Positions 33,189 through 41,720 of a stretch of DNA of 53,390 nucleotides are shown here, in pieces. Source of the DNA: UBA6165 sp044233745 (lineage in GTDB: Bacteria > Bacteroidota > Bacteroidia > Flavobacteriales_D > Crocinitomicaceae); the NCBI GenBank assembly GCA_044233745.1, contig JBIIJN010000009.1:1-53390 (forward strand), written 5' to 3'. The number at the start of each line of letters is the position of its first letter. Within the stretch, counting starts at the first letter, position 1. A program made the translations under genes and the position numbers. A model generated the notes under the pieces. That model saw only the letters and a program-made list of their open reading frames with translations. It did no database searches and was not told the origin of the DNA.

Positions 33189-33389
33189 GCAGAATGTGTT
33201 CGTTGGTAACGAATGAAAACACATCATTGTGTTCGTTCAGAAAGAACAAAATCGACTTTGAACTAAAAAGGAAATAGACGGATTCAAGAATCACCAAGCG
33301 AAAAAAAGTTTATGTGCCTATAACCCCAAAAACACCCTAATTTCGCTCACTTTTTGTGCTTATACCCCAAACAATAGAATACTTTCCCC
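33189..33389. other. Intergenic with overlapping short palindromes
   Basis: TGTGTTCGTT occurs twice (near 33197 and 33224). AACACATCATTGTGTT is a perfect 6-bp inverted repeat, and TTCGTT/AACGAA forms another, so the segment can adopt alternative hairpins. A TACTTTC box at 33380-33386 near the asnB start is a weak promoter candidate. No gene seen. Confidence 0.5.
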
Positions 33390-35258
33390 ATGTGCGGCAT
33401 AACAGGATTTATCCAACTCCACCCCAATAGCGTTTCCAATCCCATTCAGGAAATGAACGACGCCCTGATCCATCGAGGTCCGGATGCAGGAAGTATTTTC
33501 CATTCGGAAGATGGTCGATTTTCACTGGGTCACCGCCGTTTGAGTATCATTGATTTGAACGAATCGGCCAATCAACCCATGCATTCGGCTTGTGGTGAAT
33601 ACGTGATTGTTTTCAATGGCGAAGTCTATAATTACCAAGAGGTTCGCGCGGATTTACTGCAAGAAAAACGCATCGATTTCCGTACCAATGGCGACACAGA
33701 AGTGGTGATGGAAGCCCTCATTCATTGGGGCGAATCAGCGGTGAATCGTTTCAACGGTATGTTCGCTTTTGCGTTGTTGCATAAAACCAACGGAACGCTG
33801 CTTTTCGGTCGCGACAGATTGGGCAAAAAACCGCTTTATTATTTCCATAACGAATCTTGTTTTGCCTTTGCTTCTGAATTGAAGGCGCTACTTCCGCTGA
33901 CGAAGTTGTTTGGCAAATTCAAAATTGATTCTTACGGTATCAACCAATTTTTGCGCTTGGGTTATATCCACGAGCCTCACACGATTTATCGAGAAATCAA
34001 AAAACTACCCGCGGCTTCCTTGATGCGCTATGAAAATCATAAAATTAGCATCGAGAAGTATTGGGATTTCTACCAAAAAATAGAAAAAAACACCCTGAAA
34101 GATGAGGTGAAAGCAAAGAAGCAACTGGACGAACTACTCAATTCCAGCGTACAATACCGCCTCATTGCTGATGTGCCTCGCGGTGTTTTTCTGAGTGGCG
34201 GAATAGACTCGTCATTGGTGGCTGCTTTGGCACAGAAACACAGCGCTGAACCCATCAAAACATTTTCCATCAGTTTTAAAGAGGCTCAATTCAACGAAAG
34301 CCAATACGCACAAGCGGTTGCCGATCATTTGGGCAGCGACCACCATACTTTTACGGTTTCGCACCAAGAAGCCATCGATTTGTTGCAAGATTTTGTAGCT
34401 ACTTACGACGAACCTTATGCCGATGCCAGTGGAATCAACATGATGCTGGTTTCTAAATTGGCACGTGAACATGTGACGATGGTGCTCACAGGTGATGGCG
34501 GAGATGAACAATTTTTGGGCTATGGTATGTACACTTGGGCGCAGCGTTTGAGTAATCCCGTGCTGAAAACCTTTCGCAAACCCCTGGCTTTCATTTTGTC
34601 CAAATTGGGCAATCAGCGCATGAGAAGAATTGTGCCGATGTTGAATTTCAAAGCTAAAACACATCTACCTTCGCATATTTTTTCGATTGAACAGCATTTG
34701 TTTTCAGAAAATCAGTTGCCGAAAATATTGAATCGAGTTGAACAATTGAATTTCCCTGAACATAAAACCGCCCGCGAATTAACACCTGCGGAAACCCAGA
34801 GTTTCTTCGATATTGAACATTATTTAAACGGCGAACTTTTGGTGAAAGTAGATCGCGCCACCATGCATCATTCCTTGGAAGCGCGCAGTCCATTGTTGGA
34901 TTATCGCTTGCTCGAATTCAGCATCAACCTCGATGAAAAGCTGAAACTGAATCACGGCACTGCGAAATATTTACTCAAAGAAGTGCTGTACGATTATGTG
35001 CCTAAAGAAATTTTCGATCGACCCAAATGGGGATTCGGATTGCCCATTCGGAATTGGTTGCGCGCTGAAATGCGTCCTATTGTTGAGCAACATTTGAATG
35101 AAAAAACACTTGCGGATTATCCATTTTTAAACGCCAAAGCCATTGTTGACTTGAAAAATCAATATATGGCGGGTGAATATTTCCACTTCAATCGCGTATG
35201 GAGCTTGTTGTGTTTGGTGATTTGGTTGAAGAAAAACGAAGCGCACTATGAACTATAA
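33390..35258 (+). CDS. asnB: Asparagine synthase (glutamine-hydrolysing)
   Basis: A protein of 622 aa. The class II glutamine amidotransferase domain starts at Cys2 (MCGITGF), with HRGPDAG and the FNGEVYNY region. The synthetase domain has the PP-loop SGGIDSSLVAAL (about 271-282) and TGDGGDEQFLGY. AsnB-type proteins are frequent in Bacteroidota glycan loci, where some amidate uronic acids instead of aspartate; which substrate is used here is open. The following gene overlaps its end by 11 bp. Confidence 0.93.
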   Translation: MCGITGFIQLHPNSVSNPIQEMNDALIHRGPDAGSIFHSEDGRFSLGHRRLSIIDLNESANQPMHSACGEYVIVFNGEVYNYQEVRADLLQEKRIDFRTNGDTEVVMEALIHWGESAVNRFNGMFAFALLHKTNGTLLFGRDRLGKKPLYYFHNESCFAFASELKALLPLTKLFGKFKIDSYGINQFLRLGYIHEPHTIYREIKKLPAASLMRYENHKISIEKYWDFYQKIEKNTLKDEVKAKKQLDELLNSSVQYRLIADVPRGVFLSGGIDSSLVAALAQKHSAEPIKTFSISFKEAQFNESQYAQAVADHLGSDHHTFTVSHQEAIDLLQDFVATYDEPYADASGINMMLVSKLAREHVTMVLTGDGGDEQFLGYGMYTWAQRLSNPVLKTFRKPLAFILSKLGNQRMRRIVPMLNFKAKTHLPSHIFSIEQHLFSENQLPKILNRVEQLNFPEHKTARELTPAETQSFFDIEHYLNGELLVKVDRATMHHSLEARSPLLDYRLLEFSINLDEKLKLNHGTAKYLLKEVLYDYVPKEIFDRPKWGFGLPIRNWLRAEMRPIVEQHLNEKTLADYPFLNAKAIVDLKNQYMAGEYFHFNRVWSLLCLVIWLKKNEAHYEL

Positions 35259-36354
35259 TATGGCGTCCTCTAAAAAATCGAAAAAAGTCTTGTTTTGTGG
35301 CTTGAATCGTCCGCGAAGAGCACCATCGCAGCGCTATCGTTTTGAACAGTTTTTTCCCGCACTCGATGAAGCAGGCATTAGCTATGATTATCGCTTTTTG
35401 CTGAATGCCAAAATGGACAAAGACTTTTATGCGCCGGGAAAATACTTCCAGAAAATCTTCATTGTGCTGAGTTGCATTGCCAAATTGACTTACACCTGGT
35501 TGTTTGTGGTGCATAAATACGAATACGTTTTTGTGCAGAAACAATTGTTCATGTTGGGCACTTCATTTTTCGAGCGCCGCTTTGCCAAAAAAGCCAAATT
35601 GATTTATGATTTCGACGATGCCATTTGGATGATGAATATCTCCAAAGCCAATCGTAAACTTGCATTTTTGAAGAATCCCGACAAAACAAAAGAAATCATT
35701 CAAGTGGCGCATCAAGTTGTTGTAGGAAATGAGTTTTTGGCGAATTATGCCCGTCAATTCAACGCAAATGTTGTGGTGATTCCAACTGTGGTTGACACCG
35801 AAAATTATCACAGAAAAAGTCCCTACACGGAAAAAGAAAATTCAAAAGTTTGCATCGGTTGGAGCGGTAGTCACACCACGATTGAACATTTTAAAATTTT
35901 GATTCCTACACTTGAAAAGTTAAAGGAAAAATACGGCGAAAAGGTATATTTTAAAGTCATTGGCGATCCGAATTTCAAGTACGAAAAGCTGGATATTCAA
36001 GGCATTCGCTGGTCGGAAGAAACCGAAGTTGCTGAATTAGAAGAAATTGACATCGGCATTATGCCCTTGCCCAACGACAAGTGGAGCGAAGGCAAATGTG
36101 GTCTAAAAGGTTTGGTGTATATGTCGATGGGCATTCCTAATATGATGTCGAATGTGGGTGTAAACAAGACCATCATCGAACAAACAAAAAATGGTTTTCT
36201 CTGCGATTCTGAAGAAGATTGGTTGACCTATTTCAATGCACTTATCCAAGACTCCGACCTGAGAAAATCCATTGGTGAAAAGGGGAGAGCAACCATTTTG
36301 AAACATTATTCCACCCAAGCCGTCCGCGAAGATTTTTTAGGATTGTTTGAATGA
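35248..36354 (+). CDS. Glycosyltransferase, GT4-like
   Basis: A protein of 368 aa; a second ATG four codons in (35260) is also possible. KKVLFCGLNRPRRAPSQRYR starts the N-terminal half, then LIYDFDDAIWM. The C-terminal half has VCIGWSGSHTTIEHFKIL, DIGIMPLPNDKWSEGKCG and LKGLVYMSMGIPNM. It shares the GW(M/S)GS and KGL-(E/V)-xM layout with the protein at 16933, suggesting the same subgroup. It is the last plus-strand gene of the tightly packed operon. Confidence 0.86.
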   Translation: MNYNMASSKKSKKVLFCGLNRPRRAPSQRYRFEQFFPALDEAGISYDYRFLLNAKMDKDFYAPGKYFQKIFIVLSCIAKLTYTWLFVVHKYEYVFVQKQLFMLGTSFFERRFAKKAKLIYDFDDAIWMMNISKANRKLAFLKNPDKTKEIIQVAHQVVVGNEFLANYARQFNANVVVIPTVVDTENYHRKSPYTEKENSKVCIGWSGSHTTIEHFKILIPTLEKLKEKYGEKVYFKVIGDPNFKYEKLDIQGIRWSEETEVAELEEIDIGIMPLPNDKWSEGKCGLKGLVYMSMGIPNMMSNVGVNKTIIEQTKNGFLCDSEEDWLTYFNALIQDSDLRKSIGEKGRATILKHYSTQAVREDFLGLFE

Positions 36355-36408
36355 TTTATACATAATTTGTAGGAACGCGATGCAGATTTGCATGATTCCG
36401 GGATTATA

Positions 36409-36453
36409 GCCTATCGAGTGCGCGAGGTACGAGCGTGTATCGAGATAGGCGAC
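36409..36453. repeat. Hairpin with GTATCGAGATAGGCGAC repeat
   Basis: GCCTATC (36409-36415) and GATAGGC (36444-36450) form a stem between convergent genes. The 17-mer at 36437-36453 recurs exactly at 38619-38635. It may serve as a bidirectional terminator or be a dispersed repeat. Confidence 0.65.
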
Positions 36454-37239
36454 TTAAACCCATTCCCCCTTCCTCCCCCGCACCAAAAAATCACTGCTCA
36501 TCCAGGACAAAAGTCTTGGATTTTTTATTTTACCCAAACGCTGGGAAAGCCAAACGGCAAAGCGCGGTAACAATAGGTTGAAAGGAAAAACAGTATGATT
36601 GAGATAGTCCAGCTTCTCCACCTTGAAACCATAGTTCTCCAGCAACTTTCCAACTTCTTCAGCGCTGTATTTTTCAATTTTCAAACTCGAAGTGAGCACG
36701 TGCTTTTTTCGTGAAAATATGCGCGCCACAGGTTTCCACATCCAACGCAAAAATCCATCTAAACTGTGTTTGTTGGTAAATGAAATAACAAGCAATCCAT
36801 CTTCATCCACCTGTTTCTGGAAATACGCCAAGTGCTCCTCGAATTCATTGCGCGTTAGATATGTGCTCACCCCCAGCATAAAAACGAGGTTGAATTTTTT
36901 ATTGGGAAAATCGACATCTGTCACACTCCCCACAAATCTTTGTGCCACAGGAATTTGACTGCGCTCCAACATGTGTTCAGCAATGTCGTTGGCGAAATAA
37001 CTGAAATCCATGTTTTGTGTAGAAAGCGCGTCATACAAAGGACCTGTTCCGGCGCCAACATCCAACACGGAAGCATTTTGTAATTCAACGTTTGCCAAAG
37101 ATTTTTCCAATCTTTCCGTGAAAAAATAAAAATGAAAGGGCAATTTTCGGGAATAACGCTCCTTATAGCTCTCTGCGAGTGCATTGAAAAAATCCTGAAC
37201 AGTTTGACGCGTTGTTGACATATCGTGTTTCGAGGCCAA
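36454..37239 (-). CDS. Class I SAM-dependent methyltransferase
   Basis: A protein of 261 aa; an internal ATG at 37221 (MSTTRQTVQDFF) is an alternative start. VLDVGAGTGPLYDAL near residue 79 is motif I, followed by NDIAEHMLERS, LVFMLGVSTYLTRNEFEEHL and DGLLVISFTNKHS. The substrate is not evident. It is the only gene on the minus strand within the glycan region and is divergent from the epimerase gene, with starts about 70 bp apart. The C-terminal GRKGEWV tail is basic. Confidence 0.85.
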   Translation of the reverse strand: MASKHDMSTTRQTVQDFFNALAESYKERYSRKLPFHFYFFTERLEKSLANVELQNASVLDVGAGTGPLYDALSTQNMDFSYFANDIAEHMLERSQIPVAQRFVGSVTDVDFPNKKFNLVFMLGVSTYLTRNEFEEHLAYFQKQVDEDGLLVISFTNKHSLDGFLRWMWKPVARIFSRKKHVLTSSLKIEKYSAEEVGKLLENYGFKVEKLDYLNHTVFPFNLLLPRFAVWLSQRLGKIKNPRLLSWMSSDFLVRGRKGEWV

Positions 37240-37268
37240 AAGTAGGAATAAAAGATTGTCAAACTTAT

Positions 37269-37276
37269 TATCTTTG
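37269..37276 (+). promoter_or_regulatory. Epimerase gene promoter -7 box
   Basis: TATCTTTG matches TAnnTTTG, 36 bp before the preferred ATG at 37313. No clear -33 at 19 bp. Confidence 0.5.
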
Positions 37277-37312
37277 TGCGCTGAAAATCACATTCATCAT
37301 TATTCAAGATAC

Positions 37313-38284
37313 ATGAACGTTCAAAATCAATCTTTTCTAGTAACTGGCGCGGCTGGTTTTATCGGCTCCCATATTGTTGAATATTTATTAAACAATGGCG
37401 CCAAGTTTGTTCGTGTTTTAGATAATCTTTCCAATGGGAAAATGTCGAATGTGGAGATTTTTCAGCACCATGCTAATTATGAGTTCATCGAGGGCGACAT
37501 CACGGATTATGATACTTGTGTGAAAGCTTGTGTGGGTATTGACAAAGTTTGTCACCAAGCAGCAGTGGGTTCTGTTCCTCGTTCTATCAAAACACCATTG
37601 AACACCAATGATTCCAACGTAAACGGCTTTTTGAACATGATTTTCGCGGCCAAAGAAGCAGGAATCATGCGATTTGTGTATGCATCTTCTTCGTCGGTTT
37701 ATGGTGATGAAATGAGTCTGCCCAAGGTGGAAGACAAAGTAGGCAATCCGCTCTCTCCCTACGCTGTTTCTAAGAAAACGAACGAACTTTACGGCAAAGT
37801 ATTCAACGATTTATACGGCATGGAGGTCGTTGGTTTGCGCTATTTCAATGTGTTTGGTGCGCGTCAAGATCCTTTTGGACAATACGCCGCCGTGATTCCA
37901 CTTTTTGTGAAAGCCATTTTGAATCGCGAACCTGTTTATATTGATGGCGATGGCGAACAAACCCGTGATTTTACTTACGTTGACAATGCCGTTCAAGCCA
38001 ATATCCGCGCTTTGACTACTGATAATCAAGCTGCTTTTGGTGAGGTGTATAATGTGGCCTATGGAGAAAATTATTCGGTAAATCATTTGTACAATGCCAT
38101 CTGCGAACTTTTGAATTCCGACCACAAACCCATCTGCCGCGAGGCAAGAAGTGGTGATATCCGCAATTCCTTGGCCGACATCAGCAAAGCGAAAAACCTT
38201 TTGGGCTACGACCCACAATTCAGTTTCAACAAAGGCTTACCGATTACGATTGAGTTTTTTAGGGAGTTGTTTACGGAGGAGTAA
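37313..38284 (+). CDS. NAD-dependent epimerase/dehydratase (UDP-HexNAc 4-epimerase-like)
   Basis: The ATG at 37313 (MNVQNQSFLVTGAAGFIGSH) gives 323 aa and puts the Rossmann motif at the usual distance; an upstream ATG at 37256 overlaps the promoter box. GAAGFIGSH binds NAD. VYASSSSVYGDE and SPYAVSKKTNELYG carry the catalytic Ser and YxxxK. RYFNVFGARQDPFGQYAAVIPLF and DGDGEQTRDFTYVDN are shared with the WbpP/TviC 4-epimerases of UDP-N-acetylhexosamines (or -uronic acids). The substrate assignment is from family resemblance. Confidence 0.88.
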   Translation: MNVQNQSFLVTGAAGFIGSHIVEYLLNNGAKFVRVLDNLSNGKMSNVEIFQHHANYEFIEGDITDYDTCVKACVGIDKVCHQAAVGSVPRSIKTPLNTNDSNVNGFLNMIFAAKEAGIMRFVYASSSSVYGDEMSLPKVEDKVGNPLSPYAVSKKTNELYGKVFNDLYGMEVVGLRYFNVFGARQDPFGQYAAVIPLFVKAILNREPVYIDGDGEQTRDFTYVDNAVQANIRALTTDNQAAFGEVYNVAYGENYSVNHLYNAICELLNSDHKPICREARSGDIRNSLADISKAKNLLGYDPQFSFNKGLPITIEFFRELFTEE

Positions 38285-38697
38285 GCAAGGGGATTCGCAA
38301 GCTCATTTCGTTTTGACACAGAGTTCCACGGAGGAGCCACACCTCGAAGAAGCAGCGAAGCTAAAGTTGCACGGAGTTTTCCCTGCATTCATGGACAGGA
38401 GGATTCGCAAGCTCATTGAATTGTTGCACATATGTCTTCGGAAACGGGAGAGTTTCACAGAGTGTGAAATAGAACGCAGATGACGCTGATTAAGCAGATG
38501 AGCGCGGATCTAAGCCTATGGCCTGTCTGCCGAAGCAGGTAAAAGTGATTCCGACAGACGCTAACCGAGTGTTCGGAGCTTTGCGGAGAATGTATCGAGG
38601 TAGCGGATTGTCGGAATTGTATCGAGATAGGCGACCGGTAGTCTAACACCGCCCAACTTTAACAAAGTTCTCCTTGCTAACAGCTAGCAGCCAGAAG
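38285..38697. other. Repeat-rich intergenic region
   Basis: GGATTCGCAAGCTCATT occurs at 38291-38307 and again at 38401-38417. GTATCGAGATAGGCGAC at 38619-38635 copies 36437-36453. A CTAACAGCTAGCAGCCAG...CCAGCCGCC tract (38678-38717) runs into the pdxJ stop. Short frames open here have no family likeness. No gene seen. Confidence 0.7.
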
Positions 38698-39420
38698 CTA
38701 GTTGCCAGCCGCCAACCTCCCCTTATAAATCTGCACCGTATTCTCCAAGCCCCAATACAGCGCATCAGAGATTAGCGCATGACCAATAGAGACTTCCAAT
38801 AAATTCGGAATATTTTGTTTGAAGTAAGAAAGATTTTCTGTGTTTAAGTCATGACCGGCGTTGATGCCTAGTCCCAATTCATTTGCTAAATTGGCAGCAG
38901 TTACGTAGGGCGCAATAGCAGCTTCTTTGTTTTCGTGGAATTCATCGGCATATGGCCCTGTGTAGAACTCAATTCTATCCACGCCTGTTTCAGCGGCGTA
39001 TTTGATATTCTCCAAATTCGTGTCCACAAAAATTGACGTGCGCACCCCCAAAGCTTTGATTTTTGCGATGATTTCTTGCAATTCCACCAAATGTTTTTTG
39101 GTATCCCAACCCGCATTAGAAGTCAACACATGTGGCGGATCTGGAACCAAAGTGGCTTGAGCAGGTCGCACATCAGCAATCAATTTCATGTAGCGCTCGT
39201 CGGGATAACCTTCAATATTAAATTCCGTTTTCACAATTTTTGCCAAATCATAAACGTCTTTTGTAGTGATATGACGCTCGTCGGGTCGTGGATGAACCGT
39301 GATTCCCTCAGCGCCAAAACGCTCACAATCTTGGGCTACTTGAACCAAATTGGGTGTGTTTCCACCGCGGGCATTGCGTATTGTTGCAATTTTATTGATA
39401 TTTACACTCAGTTTAGTCAT
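38698..39420 (-). CDS. pdxJ: Pyridoxine 5'-phosphate synthase
   Basis: The ATG at 39420 (MTKLSVNINKIATIRNARGG) gives 240 aa, the normal PdxJ size. The frame extends upstream to 39447, but that lies within the promoter. PdxJ condenses 1-deoxyxylulose 5-phosphate with 3-amino-2-oxopropyl phosphate in vitamin B6 synthesis. Typical motifs: GITVHPRPDERHI, EFNIEGYPDERYM, TLVPDPP, and LGINAGHDLN near the C-terminus. The last residues (RLAAGN) and stop lie in a dispersed simple repeat, so its 3' end has been slightly remodelled. It is divergent from the CBS-domain gene. Confidence 0.96.
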   Translation of the reverse strand: MTKLSVNINKIATIRNARGGNTPNLVQVAQDCERFGAEGITVHPRPDERHITTKDVYDLAKIVKTEFNIEGYPDERYMKLIADVRPAQATLVPDPPHVLTSNAGWDTKKHLVELQEIIAKIKALGVRTSIFVDTNLENIKYAAETGVDRIEFYTGPYADEFHENKEAAIAPYVTAANLANELGLGINAGHDLNTENLSYFKQNIPNLLEVSIGHALISDALYWGLENTVQIYKGRLAAGN

Positions 39421-39429
39421 TTTCGGAAC

Positions 39430-39437
39430 TATTTTTG
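39430..39437 (+). promoter_or_regulatory. Promoter -7 box of the CBS-nadK-dgkA run
   Basis: TATTTTTG (TAnnTTTG), 33 bp before the ATG at 39471. It lies 7 bp from the opposing pdxJ box, so the two transcription starts would be interleaved. Confidence 0.6.
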
Positions 39438-39444
39438 TCGGGCG

Positions 39445-39452
39445 CAAAGGTA
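39445..39452 (-). promoter_or_regulatory. pdxJ promoter -7 box
   Basis: The minus strand reads TACCTTTG (39452-39445), 24 bp before the pdxJ ATG. CTTTC at about 39476-39472 is a near -33 with a 19-bp spacer. Confidence 0.65.
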
Positions 39453-39470
39453 CAATTAATACACACAGTC

Positions 39471-40133
39471 ATGAAAGCATCAGACCTCATTTCAGATTAT
39501 ATCCCACCATTGAAACACACCGACACTGGCGAAAAAGCCCTGCGTTGGATGGATGAGTTGCGCGTATCTCATTTGCCCGTTATCAAGAAGAACAATTTTG
39601 TTGGCATTGTGTCAGATACCGACATCTTAGACAAGGCGGACCCATCAAAAACCTTAGATGAACTTTTTGATGTTTTGCCGCGACCTTATGTGTATGATCA
39701 CAACCATTTATACGACATGATGCGCTTGTTTTCGGAGACTAAATGCACTGTTTTGCCAGTACTGAACGATAAAGAAGTGTATATGGGAAGTGCTTCTTTG
39801 ATGGATGCCATGACCTACCTTTCTACAATGGCTGGAATTGCCGACAATGGCTCCGTTTTGGTGATTGAAGTGAGTGAACGCGATTATTCCTTGGCCCATA
39901 TTGCTCAATGCGTGGAAACCAACAACGCGCGTTTGCTGAGTGCCTTCATTACATCTCATCCTAATAGCGCAATGATTGAAGTGACACTCAAAATCAATCA
40001 AAATGACTTGTCGAGAATCATTCAGACTTTTGAACGTTTCGAATACACCATTGTAGGAACTTTTCACCGCGATTCTTTCTACGATGACATGCAACGCCGC
40101 TACGATGAATTGATGAAATTTTTGGATATTTAA
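39471..40133 (+). CDS. CBS-domain protein with C-terminal ACT-like domain
   Basis: The ATG at 39471 (MKASDLISDYIPPL) gives 220 aa; an earlier GTG/ATG would lie in the promoter. Two CBS motifs occupy about 1-120 (DELRVSHLPVIKKNNFVGIVSDTDIL; FSETKCTVLPVLNDKEVYMGSASLMDAM). Residues 130-205 look like an ACT fold (SVLVIEVSERDYSLAHIAQCVETNNARLLSAF). This AcuB-like arrangement senses nucleotides and small ligands. It lies 1 bp before nadK, a conserved Bacteroidota pairing. The function is not established. Confidence 0.85.
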   Translation: MKASDLISDYIPPLKHTDTGEKALRWMDELRVSHLPVIKKNNFVGIVSDTDILDKADPSKTLDELFDVLPRPYVYDHNHLYDMMRLFSETKCTVLPVLNDKEVYMGSASLMDAMTYLSTMAGIADNGSVLVIEVSERDYSLAHIAQCVETNNARLLSAFITSHPNSAMIEVTLKINQNDLSRIIQTFERFEYTIVGTFHRDSFYDDMQRRYDELMKFLDI

Positions 40134-40134
40134 T

Positions 40135-41013
40135 ATGAGAGCTGCACTTGTTTTTACCACCATTCGAGAAGATTATTTCCCGCACCTTGATGTTCTGATC
40201 GCTGTCTTGGCAGAATCTGGTTGGTCGATGGCTTTGGAAGAAAATTTTAAAAATCAGATTGTAGAGAAATATCCAGCACTTAGCAATTGTGCCTCATTCC
40301 ACGACGCAGAATCCTTAAAAGCAACAGCCGACATTGTGCTTAGCATGGGTGGTGATGGAACTTTTTTGAAAACCATATTATACGTCAGAGACAGCCAAAT
40401 TCCTATCTTGGGCATCAATATGGGTCGCCTAGGTTTTCTGGCCAATGTGAACAAGGAGCGCATCCAAGAGGCTTTTGATTATTTGAAAACGGGCAATTTT
40501 GCAACCAACCAACGTAGCTTAATCCGCATGGATTCTGACCAAGCACTTTTCGGAAATAACAACTACGCCCTCAATGAATTGACCATCCACAAAAAGGATT
40601 CGGCATCTATGATTTCCATTGAAGTGAGTGTTGGAAGCGAATATTTAAACACCTATTGGGCAGACGGCCTAATCATCTCAACACCCACAGGATCAACAGC
40701 TTATTCTTTGAGTTGCGGTGGACCTATCATCACGCCAGATAGCCCCGTTTTGGTGATTACACCCATTGCTCCCCACAACTTAAACGTGCGACCTATCATC
40801 ATCAAAGACGACTTGGAAATCAAAGTTCGGGTAGATGACAGAAACAATTCCCATTTGCTCACCTTAGATTCTCGTTCAGAAGTAATCAATGACTCTTATG
40901 AGCTTCGAATCAACAAGGCCCCTTTTAGTGTGCGCACTGTGCAATTTGAGAATTTATCGTTTTTCGACACTATCCGCGACAAGCTGTTGTGGGGCTTGGA
41001 TAAACGAAACTAA
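40135..41013 (+). CDS. nadK: NAD kinase
   Basis: A protein of 292 aa that phosphorylates NAD to NADP in the cytoplasm. MGGDGTFLKTI (about 72-82) is the family GGDG motif. NMGRLGFLANV, NELTIHK and YWADGLIISTPTGSTAYSLS (about 178-197) complete the active site. The gene is tightly linked to the CBS gene upstream and dgkA downstream (8 bp). Confidence 0.97.
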   Translation: MRAALVFTTIREDYFPHLDVLIAVLAESGWSMALEENFKNQIVEKYPALSNCASFHDAESLKATADIVLSMGGDGTFLKTILYVRDSQIPILGINMGRLGFLANVNKERIQEAFDYLKTGNFATNQRSLIRMDSDQALFGNNNYALNELTIHKKDSASMISIEVSVGSEYLNTYWADGLIISTPTGSTAYSLSCGGPIITPDSPVLVITPIAPHNLNVRPIIIKDDLEIKVRVDDRNNSHLLTLDSRSEVINDSYELRINKAPFSVRTVQFENLSFFDTIRDKLLWGLDKRN

Positions 41014-41021
41014 ACCCCATC

Positions 41022-41366
41022 ATGAAGTCTAGAATTCAATCTTTTGTTCATGCTTTTGCTGGACTTCAAGCTGCCCTCAAGACCCAGCCCAATCTCAGAA
41101 TTCATTTCGTGGCTACGCTATTGGCCATTGGTTTTTCGATTTACTTCGAACTGGAAACATTTCAGTGGCTTTTTGTGTTGAGTGCTGTGGCTTTGGTTTG
41201 GATTGCCGAACTTTTGAATACTGCTATTGAAGGGCTTTGTGATTTGTATTCTACGGATTTCAATCCCAAAATAAAATTCATCAAAGATGTAGCGGCTGGA
41301 GCTGTTTTGATTGCGGCCATGTATGCGCTTGGCGTGGCATGTTTTATTTTTATTCCTTTGTTTTAA
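41022..41366 (+). CDS. dgkA: Diacylglycerol/undecaprenol kinase
   Basis: A small membrane protein of 114 aa with three hydrophobic segments. ELLNTAIEGLCDLYS (about 64-78) is the DgkA signature. It phosphorylates diacylglycerol or undecaprenol at the inner membrane; in an organism with a large glycan locus, recycling of undecaprenol is plausible. It ends the nadK transcription unit. Confidence 0.93.
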   Translation: MKSRIQSFVHAFAGLQAALKTQPNLRIHFVATLLAIGFSIYFELETFQWLFVLSAVALVWIAELLNTAIEGLCDLYSTDFNPKIKFIKDVAAGAVLIAAMYALGVACFIFIPLF

Positions 41367-41511
41367 TATGTGCATTTGGTTTTGAAACTTTTAAGGTCGA
41401 TGAGAGAACCTTTAGTGTTCAAAAATCAATTTACATAAATGGAGCTATTAAAATGTTTTAATTTCAATATGAATCCAGCGGAGGACGGACTCAATTACAG
41501 AAGTGAGGTTA

Positions 41512-41612
41512 AGATATTTTTTCTTTGGTAACCAATTCCAAAAAGCGCTTGTCGTTTAAAAACCTTAGTTTTTACCAACTTTTTGTGAATTGGTCCAAGA
41601 GAAAAAATATCT
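41512..41612. repeat. 101-bp foldback element
   Basis: AGATATTTTTTCT-TGG (41512-41528) pairs with CCAAGAGAAAAAATATCT (41595-41612), CCAATTC with GAATTGG, CAAAAAG (41539-41545) with CTTTTTG (41579-41585), and a perfect inner hairpin TAAAAAC-CTTA-GTTTTTA closes the top. The element is nearly palindromic over its whole length. It could be a MITE-like repeat or a structured RNA; the rest of 41367-41720 has no gene. Confidence 0.75.
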
Positions 41613-41643
41613 CCGAACGGCTTAATTGAGTCTTGACTTTTTG

Positions 41644-41669
41644 TTTCTTTTGTGTCAAGACAAAAGAAA
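41644..41669. repeat. Perfect 9-bp hairpin
   Basis: TTTCTTTTG / CAAAAGAAA around an 8-nt loop TGTCAAGA. The loop can alternatively pair with TCTTGAC at 41631-41637, so two mutually exclusive structures are possible just upstream of the SDR gene. Confidence 0.6.
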
Positions 41670-41720
41670 GACGAATTTTTATAGAAAAAGAGTATCTTCA
41701 ATTCCAAAAATCACACAACT

